Shown here: piece after piece, positions 28,140-36,358 of the stretch | Numbering within the stretch: the first letter of the stretch is position 1 | Layout of the letters: every line of letters starts with the position of its first letter | Source: Oscillospiraceae bacterium | GTDB taxonomy: Bacteria > Bacillota > Clostridia > Oscillospirales > Acutalibacteraceae | DNA: 64,000 bases | Reading direction: 5' to 3' | Assembly (NCBI GenBank): GCA_015065975.1 | Contig: SVPG01000007.1 | Span: 21,790 to 85,789 of the forward strand | Translations under genes and position numbers: made by a program | The notes under the pieces: model-generated | Databases searched by the model: none | What the model saw: the letters and a program-made list of their open reading frames with translations, nothing else | Told to the model about the DNA's origin: nothing

Positions 28140-29354
28140 TTATCTGTATCTTCTTCTGTCGGCACGGTAATCGACATCATCGTCGTCATCATCGCCGCCG
28201 AAGGAACCGTAACCGTCGTCGTCCCTGCCTCTTCTTCTGTTGCCGAGAACGCCGAAGCTGCCGAAATCATCGTCATCGTCGCCGTCGGAATAGTTTCTGG
28301 GCTTGAACTCATCGGGGAAACCGTCATCGTCGTCATCGTCATCAAAACCGATGATGGGCGAATCGTCATCATCGTCGTCATCATCAAACGAACCTGCGCC
28401 GTTCGATCTGCCGAAATATGAAGTATCGATCTCGTCATCGTCCATGAGTGATACCTTTCTTGCGCCGCCTCTTGTTACGAGGTCGCTGTAGATATCGTCA
28501 TCATCGGAGCGGTCGGAGAATCCACCGTCAAAGCTTCTTCTCCGGCTCTGGCGTGTGGAAGCCGCACCTCTCGAGAAACGTCCCGAGAATCCCATATCGC
28601 GGTCATCATCGTCTCTGTCATCATAATCGTCATACTCATTCTGAGCCGCTCTGCGCTGGCAAAGAATATAACCGACAACAACGCCTGCTGCAAACATTAC
28701 GATAGCACCGAAGATTATTCCGATAACTCCGCCTGCGGTGCAGCCGCCGCCCGAAGGATTGTCCGACTGGATAACGGGCTGTGTTACGGTCGGTGTGCCC
28801 GTGTAAACATCTATATCGCTGCCTGTGTTTTCGTCACCGCTGGTGGTCTCAACGATGGTGATGGTCTTTGATTTTGCATCGGAAACGGTTATATCCTCTT
28901 TGCTTCCGTTCTCGTCAAGACCCTGGCATCTTTCGACGATAAGCTCAAACTTGTAATCACCGCCGCCTGCACCTGTTATGACCGAGAAGCTGAGGTTGAG
29001 AATGTAGCTGTCGATCGGGGAAGGTCTGCCGTCGGGCGAGGTGTAGTAGATGATAACACCGTCATCGGTGAGCTGGGTGGTGAAACCCTTATCATTCTCT
29101 GCCGTGAGAGAAGTGTTGAGATTGAGGGCATCCTTATCGAATGTGAGCTTGAGCTGCATATCGACATAGCCGTTCTCGGTCTGAGTCTTTATAATGATGG
29201 GAACCTTTACCTCTTCGCCTGCGATATACTGAGTGATATCGGGGTCGATATTAAGGGTAAAGTCAACATCGGAAAGTGCAAATACCGACATCTGCGATGT
29301 CATAATGGCGAGAGCCATAATTATGATCAAAGCAACAGTCTTTTTGAATTTCAT
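28140..29354 (-). CDS. Cohesin-like surface protein with membrane anchor and poly-Asp tail
   Basis: A 404-residue single-pass membrane protein. A signal peptide (1-~27) precedes a ~140-residue beta-rich extracellular domain (AGEEVKVPIIIKTQTENGYVDMQ..., TFDKDALNL, ILNLSFSV) that resembles cohesin/CBM-like modules. A Thr/Ser/Gly linker (170-205) leads to a membrane helix (~208-232) and a Cys-Gln-Arg-Arg stop-transfer. The cytoplasmic tail (233-404) is extraordinary: runs of 6-8 Asp alternate with Arg/Ser/Gly/Tyr patches. If the fold is a true cohesin, it would bind a dockerin outside the cell; this is an inference from sequence pattern. Function unknown. Confidence 0.65.
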   Translation of the reverse strand: MKFKKTVALIIIMALAIMTSQMSVFALSDVDFTLNIDPDITQYIAGEEVKVPIIIKTQTENGYVDMQLKLTFDKDALNLNTSLTAENDKGFTTQLTDDGVIIYYTSPDGRPSPIDSYILNLSFSVITGAGGGDYKFELIVERCQGLDENGSKEDITVSDAKSKTITIVETTSGDENTGSDIDVYTGTPTVTQPVIQSDNPSGGGCTAGGVIGIIFGAIVMFAAGVVVGYILCQRRAAQNEYDDYDDRDDDDRDMGFSGRFSRGAASTRQSRRRSFDGGFSDRSDDDDIYSDLVTRGGARKVSLMDDDEIDTSYFGRSNGAGSFDDDDDDDDSPIIGFDDDDDDDGFPDEFKPRNYSDGDDDDDFGSFGVLGNRRRGRDDDGYGSFGGDDDDDDVDYRADRRRYR

Positions 29355-29404
29355 ATGTAGATCCTGTCCTTTCTTAAGTCATAACATCTCTGTTTAACCA
29401 GTAG

Positions 29405-29433
29405 ATTATACCACATATTGCGACAGACAACAA
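29405..29433 (-). promoter_or_regulatory. Promoter of the cohesin-like gene
   Basis: Minus strand: TTGTTG (29433-29428), 17-bp spacer, extended -10 TGGTATAAT (TATAAT 29410-29405). The -35 is weak but the extended -10 is consensus. Confidence 0.6.
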
Positions 29434-29477
29434 CACTAATGCAAAATATTTTAAAAATATTCACACAAGAGCCGTTA

Positions 29478-30683
29478 TCAGACCTTCTGAAGAATAAAAA
29501 ACTTGAGATAATCGGTCTCCGGCACATTCCAGAGAATCGGGTGGTCAGCCGACTGCTGACGTGCTTCAATCTGACGAAGAGACACGCCCGCGTCGGAAGC
29601 GGCGCTTTTCAGCATCTCCCTGAACTTGTCCTCGCCGACAAAATGCGAGCACGAACAGGTCGCGAGATATCCGCCTCTCGGAAGAAGCTTCATCGCTCTG
29701 AGATTTATTTCCTTATAGCCTCTGATGGCACTCTCGACCGTCGAACGCGATTTCGTGAATGCGGGAGGATCGAGTATTATGAAATCGTACTTGTGGTCCT
29801 TCTTCATCGAGGAAAGAAGATCAAAGACATTTTCGCAGACAAAATCAACGTCAAGACCGTTGAGCTGTGCATTTGCACTTGCCGTATCAAGAGCATCCTG
29901 CGAGATATCGACCGCCGTGACACTCTGCGCACCGCCCGCCGCACAGTTGAGCGCGAACGAACCCGTATGGGTAAAGCAATCGAGCACCCTTCTTCCCTTT
30001 GCGATCTTCGCACAGGCTGCGCGGTTGAATTTCTGGTCGAGGAAGAATCCCGTCTTCTGACCGTTCTCGATATCAACATGATACTTTATTCCGTTTTCAA
30101 CGATTATGACATCGGTGGTATCGCCTTCATAACCGGGCATCCAGCCCTTGCCCTGAGTCATTCCCTCGCGTTCGCGTATAGCTACATCATTGCGCTCGAA
30201 AATTCCGGTCGTTTTGCAGCCGTACTCCTCGAGGACCGATACGAGAAGCTCCATGACCTCTTCCTTGTGCCGCTCCATTCCGAGAGAAAGTGTCTGCACT
30301 ACAAGGACAGTTCCGAATCTGTCGACCGTCAGTCCAGGCATACCGTCAGACTCTCCGAACACCATCCGGCAGCAATCGAGATCGGCACCCATAACGGTAC
30401 GGCGATAATCGACCGCACGGCGCACAAGCCGTTCAAAAAACGCCCTGTCAGGCTTATCGTTTGCGTTTCTCGAAAGAACTCTCAGCCTTATTTTCGAATG
30501 TTCGTTGTAGAAACCTGTTGCGATATATGCCCCTCTGGGATTGAGAATATCGACTATATCTCCGTTTTCAACGTCACGTCCGCCTGCTGTTATTTCCGTT
30601 TCAAACACCCACGGATGTCCGTTCTTTATCGATATTTCTGCCCTTTTGGACACGGTAATCGCCGAAAAGTCCCGTTCTTTCAT
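29478..30683 (-). CDS. RlmI/RlmK-like class I 23S rRNA methyltransferase
   Basis: A 401-residue SAM-dependent methyltransferase with an N-terminal PUA domain (residues ~5-80, RAEISIKNGHPWVFETEI) and a C-terminal Rossmann methyltransferase fold. Motifs are RRVLDCFTHTGSFALNCA (SAM-binding), ITAVDIS-like VTAVDISQDALD, and the catalytic-type DPPAFTKSRS, followed by CSCSHFVGEDKF, whose cysteines match the SAM:m5C mechanism seen in E. coli RlmI (m5C1962). The exact target base is inferred from family. It follows the uncharacterised 188-residue gene and may share the copper-gene transcript. Confidence 0.88.
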   Translation of the reverse strand: MKERDFSAITVSKRAEISIKNGHPWVFETEITAGGRDVENGDIVDILNPRGAYIATGFYNEHSKIRLRVLSRNANDKPDRAFFERLVRRAVDYRRTVMGADLDCCRMVFGESDGMPGLTVDRFGTVLVVQTLSLGMERHKEEVMELLVSVLEEYGCKTTGIFERNDVAIREREGMTQGKGWMPGYEGDTTDVIIVENGIKYHVDIENGQKTGFFLDQKFNRAACAKIAKGRRVLDCFTHTGSFALNCAAGGAQSVTAVDISQDALDTASANAQLNGLDVDFVCENVFDLLSSMKKDHKYDFIILDPPAFTKSRSTVESAIRGYKEINLRAMKLLPRGGYLATCSCSHFVGEDKFREMLKSAASDAGVSLRQIEARQQSADHPILWNVPETDYLKFFILQKV

Positions 30684-30704
30684 CTGCTGATCATTCCTTC
30701 GTTT

Positions 30705-31271
30705 CTATCTTTTTGCGACAGACATCAGAGCGCCTGTTTTGTTTTCATATATATCCGCAAGACTGCTCGCCTCTCTCGGTTTCATCGAACGTATGCGAAG
30801 TCCGCCTGCACCGAAGCCGACTATATCGACTTTGTTCTGTCTGAAGATATGTTCGGCAAAAGAGCTCATTCGCCTCGCACACTCCCTCACAAGCCACGGC
30901 TGAACCTCGCCCGACAGCAGCGCCGTCAGGTCTCCGACAAGAATACTGTTTCTCTCCCGCACACACTTTTCGGAGAAAAACGCATCGATTCCCGACATGC
31001 TGCACTCCACACAGAGCACACGAAACGGCAGATCGCCAAGCGTGCGTTCGGCACACTTTTCGATAAACGCCGCATCGTCCGTCTCAAAGAGAAGGTGCGT
31101 TCCGAGCAGCTGCGGCTGCTCCTTCGACAGTATCAGATTGTCAACATACGGAAACAGCATTCTGCTGTAGGTCATACCTTCTTCACGAAGAAGGTAAAGC
31201 AGCTCTCTTACAGGTCCGCTGCACTGTTCGGCATTTGCCGATATAACCAGTCCCGTCAGCTTTTCATTCAC
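30705..31271 (-). CDS. Uncharacterised protein after copA
   Basis: A 188-residue soluble protein I cannot assign. It begins MNEKLTGLVISANAEQCSG, has no signal peptide or membrane helix, and contains several Cys (VLCVECSMSG, EKCAERTLG) but no recognisable CxxC metal site. LVGDLTALLSGEVQPWLVRE and FRQNKVDIVGFGAGGLRIRSM look like alpha/beta elements. The GTG start at 31271 lies one base after the copA stop, with GGATG upstream, so it is translated together with copA. rlmI-like follows after 21 bp. Its position suggests co-expression with copper efflux rather than a proven role in it. Confidence 0.65.
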   Translation of the reverse strand: MNEKLTGLVISANAEQCSGPVRELLYLLREEGMTYSRMLFPYVDNLILSKEQPQLLGTHLLFETDDAAFIEKCAERTLGDLPFRVLCVECSMSGIDAFFSEKCVRERNSILVGDLTALLSGEVQPWLVRECARRMSSFAEHIFRQNKVDIVGFGAGGLRIRSMKPREASSLADIYENKTGALMSVAKR

Positions 31272-31272
31272 T

Positions 31273-33456
31273 TTAATTCACATCCTTGCCGCTCTTTACG
31301 GCCGCTTTCTGAAAACTCTTTTTAAGCAGCAGAGAATTGCTGACAACACTTACCGAGCTGAGCGCCATTGCTGCTCCCGCAGCAACGGGATTGAACACAC
31401 CGAAAGCTGCAAGAGGTATGCAGATGGAGTTATAAATAAATGCCCAGAAAAGGTTCTGTCTTATTTTTCTCATGGTAAGTCTTGAGAGAACAAGTGCGTT
31501 TGCTGCCGCCGTAAGTCCCGTTACGGTTGCGCCTGCGCTCGTCACTGCCGCAGCGCTTCCGCTGCCTATTGCCATTCCGACATCAGCCTGAGCCAGAGCA
31601 GGAGCATCGTTTATTCCGTCACCTATCATGGCTGTCTTTCTGCCTTCAGCCTTTAGGGCGATGAGTGTATCGGGTTTCTGAGCCGCAGTCACTCCCGCAG
31701 AAAAATCATCTATGCCGAGCTTCTGGGCGACCGCCTGCGCAGCGCGCTCGTTATCGCCCGTCAGCATACGGGTCTTTATTCCCAGCTTTCCGATGGCTTC
31801 AATGGCTGTTGCGGCATCGTTTCTGACGGTATCGGAAATCGCAATGACTCCCTGATACTCGCCGTCAAGCGTCACAACCACGACAGTCTTACCCTCGCTC
31901 TCGAGTCTGCGTATTTCGTCCTGTGCATTCTCGGGACATTTTGCCTGCTCGGGTGCCGAAACGGTCACACGCTTGCCGTTGCAGACCGCCGCAACACAGC
32001 GACCTGTATCGGAAAAATCTTCCGCCTCAAACATTTCAAGTGAACGCCCATTTGCCGCCTCACAGATCGCGAGCGCAAGCGGGTGAGCCGAAAGCTTCTC
32101 GGTAGATGCCGCATAAGCGAGCATTTCGTCTGTCAGGACAAGGTCGCTGACCTTCATCTTTCCTTCCGTCAGCGTACCCGTCTTATCGAAAACCACAGTA
32201 TCGACGGAGGCCGCACGTTCAAGCACCTCTCCCTCACGGAAAAGGATACCATTCTTCGCTCCGCAGCCGATACCCACCGTTACGGCGGCGGGAGTTGCGA
32301 GTCCGAGAGCGCACGGACACGAAACGACCATTACCGTCACCGCGTGGAGAAGCGACTGTTCAAATCCTACCTTAGCAAAAAAATACCAGCCGAGGAAGGT
32401 TATTACCGATATCACGAGAACCGCAGGAACAAAAATTCCCGCTATCTTATCCGCAAGACGCTGAACGGGAGCCTTTGAGCCCTGAGCCCGCTCAACAATA
32501 CGCACTATCTGTGAAAGCTCGGTATCGCTTCCGACCTTTTCTATCTTTATTCTCGCGACTCCCGACACCGCAACCGTCGCTCCGATAACCGAATCACCCG
32601 TATCCTTGAACACGGGCATACTCTCACCCGTAAGCATCGATTCGTCGGCACTGATCGAACCGCTTTCGACAACACCGTCGGAGGGAATTCTCTCTCCCTG
32701 ACGTACGACGACAATATCGCCCGGTTTGAGCTGAGATGCCTGAACGGTCGTTATCTCACCGTCCACCTCGAGGTTTGCCGTTTCGGGAGCCAGCTCGAGG
32801 AGCTCTCTTACCGCCGCGCCTGTCTTTGAAGATGCTCTTCCCTCAAGGAGCTTTCCGAGAAGTACAAGCGTCATAACCACCGCAGATGCCTCAAAATGGA
32901 GACCTTCCATTCCGCGGACTCTGCCCGTTGCCATATTATAAACGCTCAGTGCGTAAGCCGCAGTCGTTCCGAGAGCAACGAGAACGTCCATACCTGCATA
33001 GCCTGCACGCAGAGACTTGAACGCACCCTTATAAAAGCGCCAGCCGATAAGAAACTGGACGGGCGTTGCCAGCGCAAACTGGAACCACTGATCGTGAAGC
33101 ACGCGCATAACGATATTGTCATGCGGCAAAAAGAACGAAAGTATCATGCCGAGCAGCAGAGGTGCCGTAAGCATGGCGGACGCCGCAAACACCAGCAGCT
33201 CCCATGAATTATCCTTATTGCCGGTATTCGGCTGAATTTCTATTTTCGCATCAAATCCGAGTGCTTCTATCTCGGCGCACAGCTTTTCATCGCTTACGGA
33301 ATCGGGAGCGGTAAACATCGCCGACGCCGACGCAAGGCTTACTCCCACCTGCGTACAGCCGAGCGAGACAAGTCTTTTTTCAACTGCCGAGGTGCAGACT
33401 GCACAATGCATTCCGCCGACCGACATTCTTACCTGTCTTTTACTTTCCGCAGCCAT
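31273..33456 (-). CDS. copA: Copper-exporting P1B-type ATPase
   Basis: Pumps Cu(I) out of the cell at the expense of ATP. The 727 residues show an N-terminal HMA domain with GGMHCAVC (Cys18/Cys21), a set of eight membrane helices, the transmembrane metal site CPC in [19 protein letters not shown], the phosphorylation site [10 protein letters not shown], the nucleotide-domain HP motif (SAHPLALAI) and [16 protein letters not shown]. The last helices carry [10 protein letters not shown] and [13 protein letters not shown], matching the Cu(I) signature of the P1B-1 type (Tyr-Asn and Met-Ser). copZ is directly upstream with a 1-bp gap and AAAGGAGG precedes the ATG. Confidence 0.95.
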   Translation of the reverse strand: MAAESKRQVRMSVGGMHCAVCTSAVEKRLVSLGCTQVGVSLASASAMFTAPDSVSDEKLCAEIEALGFDAKIEIQPNTGNKDNSWELLVFAASAMLTAPLLLGMILSFFLPHDNIVMRVLHDQWFQFALATPVQFLIGWRFYKGAFKSLRAGYAGMDVLVALGTTAAYALSVYNMATGRVRGMEGLHFEASAVVMTLVLLGKLLEGRASSKTGAAVRELLELAPETANLEVDGEITTVQASQLKPGDIVVVRQGERIPSDGVVESGSISADESMLTGESMPVFKDTGDSVIGATVAVSGVARIKIEKVGSDTELSQIVRIVERAQGSKAPVQRLADKIAGIFVPAVLVISVITFLGWYFFAKVGFEQSLLHAVTVMVVSCPCALGLATPAAVTVGIGCGAKNGILFREGEVLERAASVDTVVFDKTGTLTEGKMKVSDLVLTDEMLAYAASTEKLSAHPLALAICEAANGRSLEMFEAEDFSDTGRCVAAVCNGKRVTVSAPEQAKCPENAQDEIRRLESEGKTVVVVTLDGEYQGVIAISDTVRNDAATAIEAIGKLGIKTRMLTGDNERAAQAVAQKLGIDDFSAGVTAAQKPDTLIALKAEGRKTAMIGDGINDAPALAQADVGMAIGSGSAAAVTSAGATVTGLTAAANALVLSRLTMRKIRQNLFWAFIYNSICIPLAAFGVFNPVAAGAAMALSSVSVVSNSLLLKKSFQKAAVKSGKDVN

Positions 33457-33457
33457 C

Positions 33458-33667
33458 TCAGGCCTCCTTTGCCGAAAAGCCCATCATTTCGATTGCGGAG
33501 CATATTTCAGCAGCAGTAAGGGTATCGGGTGCTGTCACCTGAGCCGATGCCGCCTCGAGACTTACACTGATATCCGTGCAGCCGAGAGCACCAAGTCTCT
33601 TCTCAACTCTGCCCGAACAGCCCGCACAGTGCATCCCTTCGATGGAGATAACATATTTCTTAGCCAT
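33458..33667 (-). CDS. copZ: Copper chaperone (CopZ-type HMA protein)
   Basis: A free-standing 69-residue heavy-metal-associated domain with the metal loop IEGMHCAGC (Cys14/Cys17), the ferredoxin-like beta-alpha-beta-beta-alpha-beta pattern and a C-terminal MGFSAKEA. It should carry Cu(I) to CopA. It shares strong similarity with the HMA domain of CopA. SD AAGGA sits 9 bases from ATG. First gene of the copZ-copA operon. No CsoR or CopY regulator is encoded in the window. Confidence 0.93.
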   Translation of the reverse strand: MAKKYVISIEGMHCAGCSGRVEKRLGALGCTDISVSLEAASAQVTAPDTLTAAEICSAIEMMGFSAKEA

Positions 33668-33788
33668 AACGTAAAATCCTTCCTTACATTAAAATACTAC
33701 ATGTTGTGTTTTTCAAAAAAATGTATATTTTTTCTTTTTGCGGATATATATGCAAGGTCAGCCTATACACCTCAATATACTGTTGTAT

Positions 33789-33816
33789 ATTATATCATAA
33801 TATATTATACTGTCAA
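33789..33816 (-). promoter_or_regulatory. copZ-copA promoter
   Basis: Minus strand: -35 TTGACA (33816-33811), 16-bp spacer, -10 TATAAT (33794-33789). The spacer and the bases after the -10 contain overlapping A/T-rich inverted repeats (TATATTATGATATAATATA type), a plausible but unidentified operator. The 5' leader to copZ is about 115 bases. Confidence 0.7.
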
Positions 33817-33871
33817 TAATCGCAAATCGATTTTGTTCACTATATATTTACATATGTTTTCAAAATTTTTC

Positions 33872-33900
33872 TTGTAACACAATCGATTATGTGGTAATAT
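33872..33900 (+). promoter_or_regulatory. glmS promoter
   Basis: -35 TTGTAA (33872-33877), 17-bp spacer, extended -10 TGGTAATAT (TAATAT 33895-33900). The transcript would begin near 33907, about 43 bases before the ribozyme cleavage site. Confidence 0.55.
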
Positions 33901-33922
33901 AATTTATCATCGGAGGTGGTGT

Positions 33923-33934
33923 ATGCAAAAATAA
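33923..33934 (+). other. Three-codon mini-ORF upstream of the glmS ribozyme
   Basis: ATG CAA AAA TAA is preceded by a near-perfect Shine-Dalgarno (CGGAGGTGG at 33911-33919) within the predicted 5' leader. It stops 15 bases before the ribozyme cleavage site. It is either a coincidence or a ribosome-loading site on the leader fragment released by cleavage. Confidence 0.4.
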
Positions 33935-33948
33935 GACGAATACTGTGT

Positions 33949-34115
33949 AGCGCCTGAGCCGCTTGGCGGCTGACGAGGAGAGGGTTTATCGAATTTCGGC
34001 GGGTGCCCTCCGGCGCATGGCAGCAGCACCGAGAAACCTGTCTCACAAAGCCTTCGGGTAACCGATGGTACAAAGCTGACAGGAAGCTGCCGATATTGGA
34101 TAAAAGTGTACGCGC
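33949..34115 (+). ncRNA. glmS ribozyme/riboswitch
   Basis: A self-cleaving RNA that is activated by glucosamine-6-phosphate and lowers glmS expression when the product is abundant. The conserved core is recognisable: cleavage site A33949/G33950 before GCGCC, then GACGAGG, a GAGGG...CCCTC stem enclosing TTTATCGAATTTCGGCGG, the GCACCGAGAA segment, and a P4-like stem CCTGTC/GACAGG. It ends about 130 bases before the glmS start. Exact 3' border is approximate. Placement immediately upstream of glmS on the same strand confirms it. Confidence 0.95.
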
Positions 34116-34247
34116 TGGCGGCGCGGACGCTCCGTTTTCCCGGGCAAATTTTTCATGCCGTAACGGGACGGGGTGTTTCGTGGTCCGAAGCGTTTTATTT
34201 ATGAAATCATTACCGTGATTTCGCAAATCAGAAAGGAATGACACATT

Positions 34248-36089
34248 ATGTGTGGTATTGTAGGTTACATAGGAAAGCAGAATTCTGCAGAGATCCTTAT
34301 CGACGGTCTCAAGAAGCTTGAGTATCGCGGTTACGACTCCGCAGGAATCGCTGTTTTCGATAACGGAAGCATAAATCTCGTAAAGGCAAAGGGCCGCATG
34401 AAGGATCTTGAGGATAAGCTCGAGGAAAAGGGCGTTCCTCAGGGTGTTTGCGGAATCGGTCACACCCGTTGGGCTACCCACGGCGCTCCCTCCGATGTCA
34501 ACAGCCATCCGCACAGAAGCGGCAGAGTCACCATCGTTCACAACGGCATCATCGAGAACTACGCCGAGCTTCGTGAGGAGCTCGAGGCTCAGGGCAGAGT
34601 ATTCCTCTCCCAGACCGATACCGAGTGCGCTTCCCAGACTCTCGACAGCCTTTACAACGGCGATCCCATCGACACTATTTATAAAGCGGTTGAGAGATTC
34701 AGAGGCTCCTATGCTCTCGGCATTCTCTTCGACGATCATCCCGATACCCTTTACGCTATCCGCCGCGACAGCCCTCTTATCGTCGGTATCGGCGAGGGTG
34801 AGAACTTCATCGCTTCCGATATTCCCGCTATCCTCAGCCGTACAAACAAGTACTATCTTCTCGAGACAAACGAGCTTGCTATAATCAAGGCAGGCGGCAT
34901 CGAGCTTCTCGGCCCCGACCGCGCTCCCATCGAGAAGGACGTCTTCGTCGCTAACTGGGACGTTTCCGCTGCAGAAAAGGGCGGTTATCCCCATTTCATG
35001 ATAAAAGAGATCCATGAGCAGCCGCGCGCACTTCGCGACACCATCTGCCCGAGACTTGCCGAGGGTATCGACAAGCTGTTCGACAGCGAAGCCCAGGCTC
35101 TTGATTTCAACACAATCAAGAGAATTTATGTTGTTGCCTGCGGAAGCGCAATGCACGCAGGTATGATCGGACGTCACGCCATCGAAAAGCTCGCACGCGT
35201 TCCCGTTCAGGTAGAGGTCGCATCCGAGTTCAGATATGACACCCTCCTTTTCCAGCCGGGTGACGCTGTTCTCCTCATCTCCCAGAGCGGTGAGACTGCT
35301 GACACTCTTGCAGCTCTCAGAATCGCAAAGGCAAACGGTATCCCGACCATCGCTATCGTCAACGTCGTCGGTTCCTCCATCGCAAGAGAGGCAGATATGG
35401 TCCTCTACACATGGGCAGGCCCCGAGATCGCTGTTGCTACAACAAAGGCTTACACATGTCAGGTGTCCATACTTCTCATGCTCGCAATGCGTATGGCATA
35501 TGAGCGTAAGACTGTTGAGATCGCCGAGCTCGAAAGACTCGCTTCCGAACTCAACAATATCCCCGATATTTTCGAATCTATGCTCTCTTCCGAAAAGGAA
35601 GAGGAGTACAAGGCTCTTGCCGAGTCCTACAAGGATTGTGAAGATCTCTTCTTCATCGGCAGAGGCTATGACTCTTCACTTTGCTGGGAGGCTTCCATAA
35701 AGCTCAAGGAAGTATCCTATATCCACTCCGAGGCATATGCTGCAGGCGAGCTCAAGCACGGAACCATCTCCCTCATCGACGAGGGTTACCCCGTAGTCGG
35801 CATCGCAACAAGTGATGCTCATTACGAGAAGACGATCAGCAACGTCGAGGAGGTTCTCGCAAGAGGCGCAAGGGTCATTCTCCTCTGCAACGAGGACGTC
35901 GCCGAGAGACTCAAGGCTTCTTCCAAGAAGGTTGCCGACAATTTCATCGCGATTCCGCTCGTCGATGAGTTTATCCGTCCGCTGGCAGCAATTCTGCCGC
36001 TTCAGATCTTCTCCTACTACGCCGCATGCGCAAGAGGCTGCGACGTCGATAAGCCGAAGAATCTCGCAAAATCGGTTACAGTTGAATAA
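34248..36089 (+). CDS. glmS: Glutamine-fructose-6-phosphate aminotransferase
   Basis: Makes glucosamine-6-phosphate from fructose-6-phosphate and glutamine, the first step toward UDP-GlcNAc and peptidoglycan. The N-terminal Ntn glutaminase starts with Met-Cys (MCGIVGYIGK; Cys2 is the nucleophile) and contains GHTRWATHGAP. Two SIS sugar-isomerase domains follow (VACGSAMHAGMIG, ISQSGETADT; and GRGYDSSLCWEAS). The C-terminus AKSVTVE is canonical. At 613 residues it is full length. SD AAAGGAATG precedes the ATG. Regulation is by the upstream ribozyme, linking it to the amino-sugar operon at 40.6-44.2 kb. Confidence 0.97.
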   Translation: MCGIVGYIGKQNSAEILIDGLKKLEYRGYDSAGIAVFDNGSINLVKAKGRMKDLEDKLEEKGVPQGVCGIGHTRWATHGAPSDVNSHPHRSGRVTIVHNGIIENYAELREELEAQGRVFLSQTDTECASQTLDSLYNGDPIDTIYKAVERFRGSYALGILFDDHPDTLYAIRRDSPLIVGIGEGENFIASDIPAILSRTNKYYLLETNELAIIKAGGIELLGPDRAPIEKDVFVANWDVSAAEKGGYPHFMIKEIHEQPRALRDTICPRLAEGIDKLFDSEAQALDFNTIKRIYVVACGSAMHAGMIGRHAIEKLARVPVQVEVASEFRYDTLLFQPGDAVLLISQSGETADTLAALRIAKANGIPTIAIVNVVGSSIAREADMVLYTWAGPEIAVATTKAYTCQVSILLMLAMRMAYERKTVEIAELERLASELNNIPDIFESMLSSEKEEEYKALAESYKDCEDLFFIGRGYDSSLCWEASIKLKEVSYIHSEAYAAGELKHGTISLIDEGYPVVGIATSDAHYEKTISNVEEVLARGARVILLCNEDVAERLKASSKKVADNFIAIPLVDEFIRPLAAILPLQIFSYYAACARGCDVDKPKNLAKSVTVE

Positions 36090-36100
36090 TCACGCGATAA

Positions 36101-36128
36101 ACGGGCTGCTTTTTGCAGCCCGTTTTTT
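36101..36128 (+). terminator. glmS terminator
   Basis: 9-bp stem (36101-36109 with 36115-36123, ACGGGCTGC/GCAGCCCGT) with a T5 loop and T6 run. Its T-run abuts the -35 of the next promoter. Confidence 0.9.
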
Positions 36129-36131
36129 ATC

Positions 36132-36160
36132 TTGCAAAAGCTAAAAATGTATGATATAAT
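36132..36160 (+). promoter_or_regulatory. Promoter of the leader peptide-MFS unit
   Basis: -35 TTGCAA (36132-36137), exactly 17-bp spacer, -10 TATAAT (36155-36160). Transcription should start near 36167, leaving a leader of about 190 bases before the transporter. Confidence 0.75.
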
Positions 36161-36191
36161 GGTATCGATATCTATTTGTGAGGTCAGATTC

Positions 36192-36284
36192 ATGTTCTGG
36201 ATAACAACAAATCTTCAGCTTAAAAAAGGTTACATTTTCGCCCTTTACGGGGATAGTGCGCCCTTTTTTAGGAAGATAAGCTGA
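36192..36284 (+). CDS. Leader peptide of the MFS attenuator (30 residues)
   Basis: A short frame beginning MFWITTNLQL and ending SAPFFRKIS, with ribosome site GAGGT 7 bases before the ATG and located between a consensus promoter and an intrinsic terminator. Its own coding RNA forms a hairpin: 36219-36229 pairs with 36262-36272 (11 bp with wobble). The 3' arm region, at 36270-36277, can instead pair with the 5' arm of the terminator (36318-36325; 7 of 8 positions). This is the arrangement expected of a ribosome-stalling leader peptide as for tet(M), ermK or bmrC leaders. It is unlikely to have a function as a protein. Confidence 0.75.
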   Translation: MFWITTNLQLKKGYIFALYGDSAPFFRKIS

Positions 36285-36317
36285 TCTTGTCTGCGTCTTT
36301 TTAAAAATCCGTGCATT

Positions 36318-36358
36318 ATCTCCTTAACTTTTTCATCAAAGTTTAAGGAGATTTTTTT
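36318..36358 (+). terminator. Conditional terminator overlapping the MFS ribosome site
   Basis: Stem of 8 + 6 bp with one bulged T: 36318-36325 with 36345-36352 and 36326-36331 with 36338-36343, loop TTCATC, followed by a T-run up to the base before the ATG at 36359. The 3' arm contains AAGGAG, the only ribosome site of the transporter, so the hairpin blocks both elongation and initiation. Confidence 0.8.

Noticed and set aside
29418..31325. A 635-codon plus-strand frame
   Set aside because: Opposite to the rRNA methyltransferase and the unknown copA-linked gene; Arg/His-rich mirror translation without motifs.
33840..35177. A 445-codon minus-strand frame reaching across the glmS leader
   Set aside because: Antisense to the glmS ribozyme and glmS; no domain, Cys/Val/Asp-rich mirror translation.
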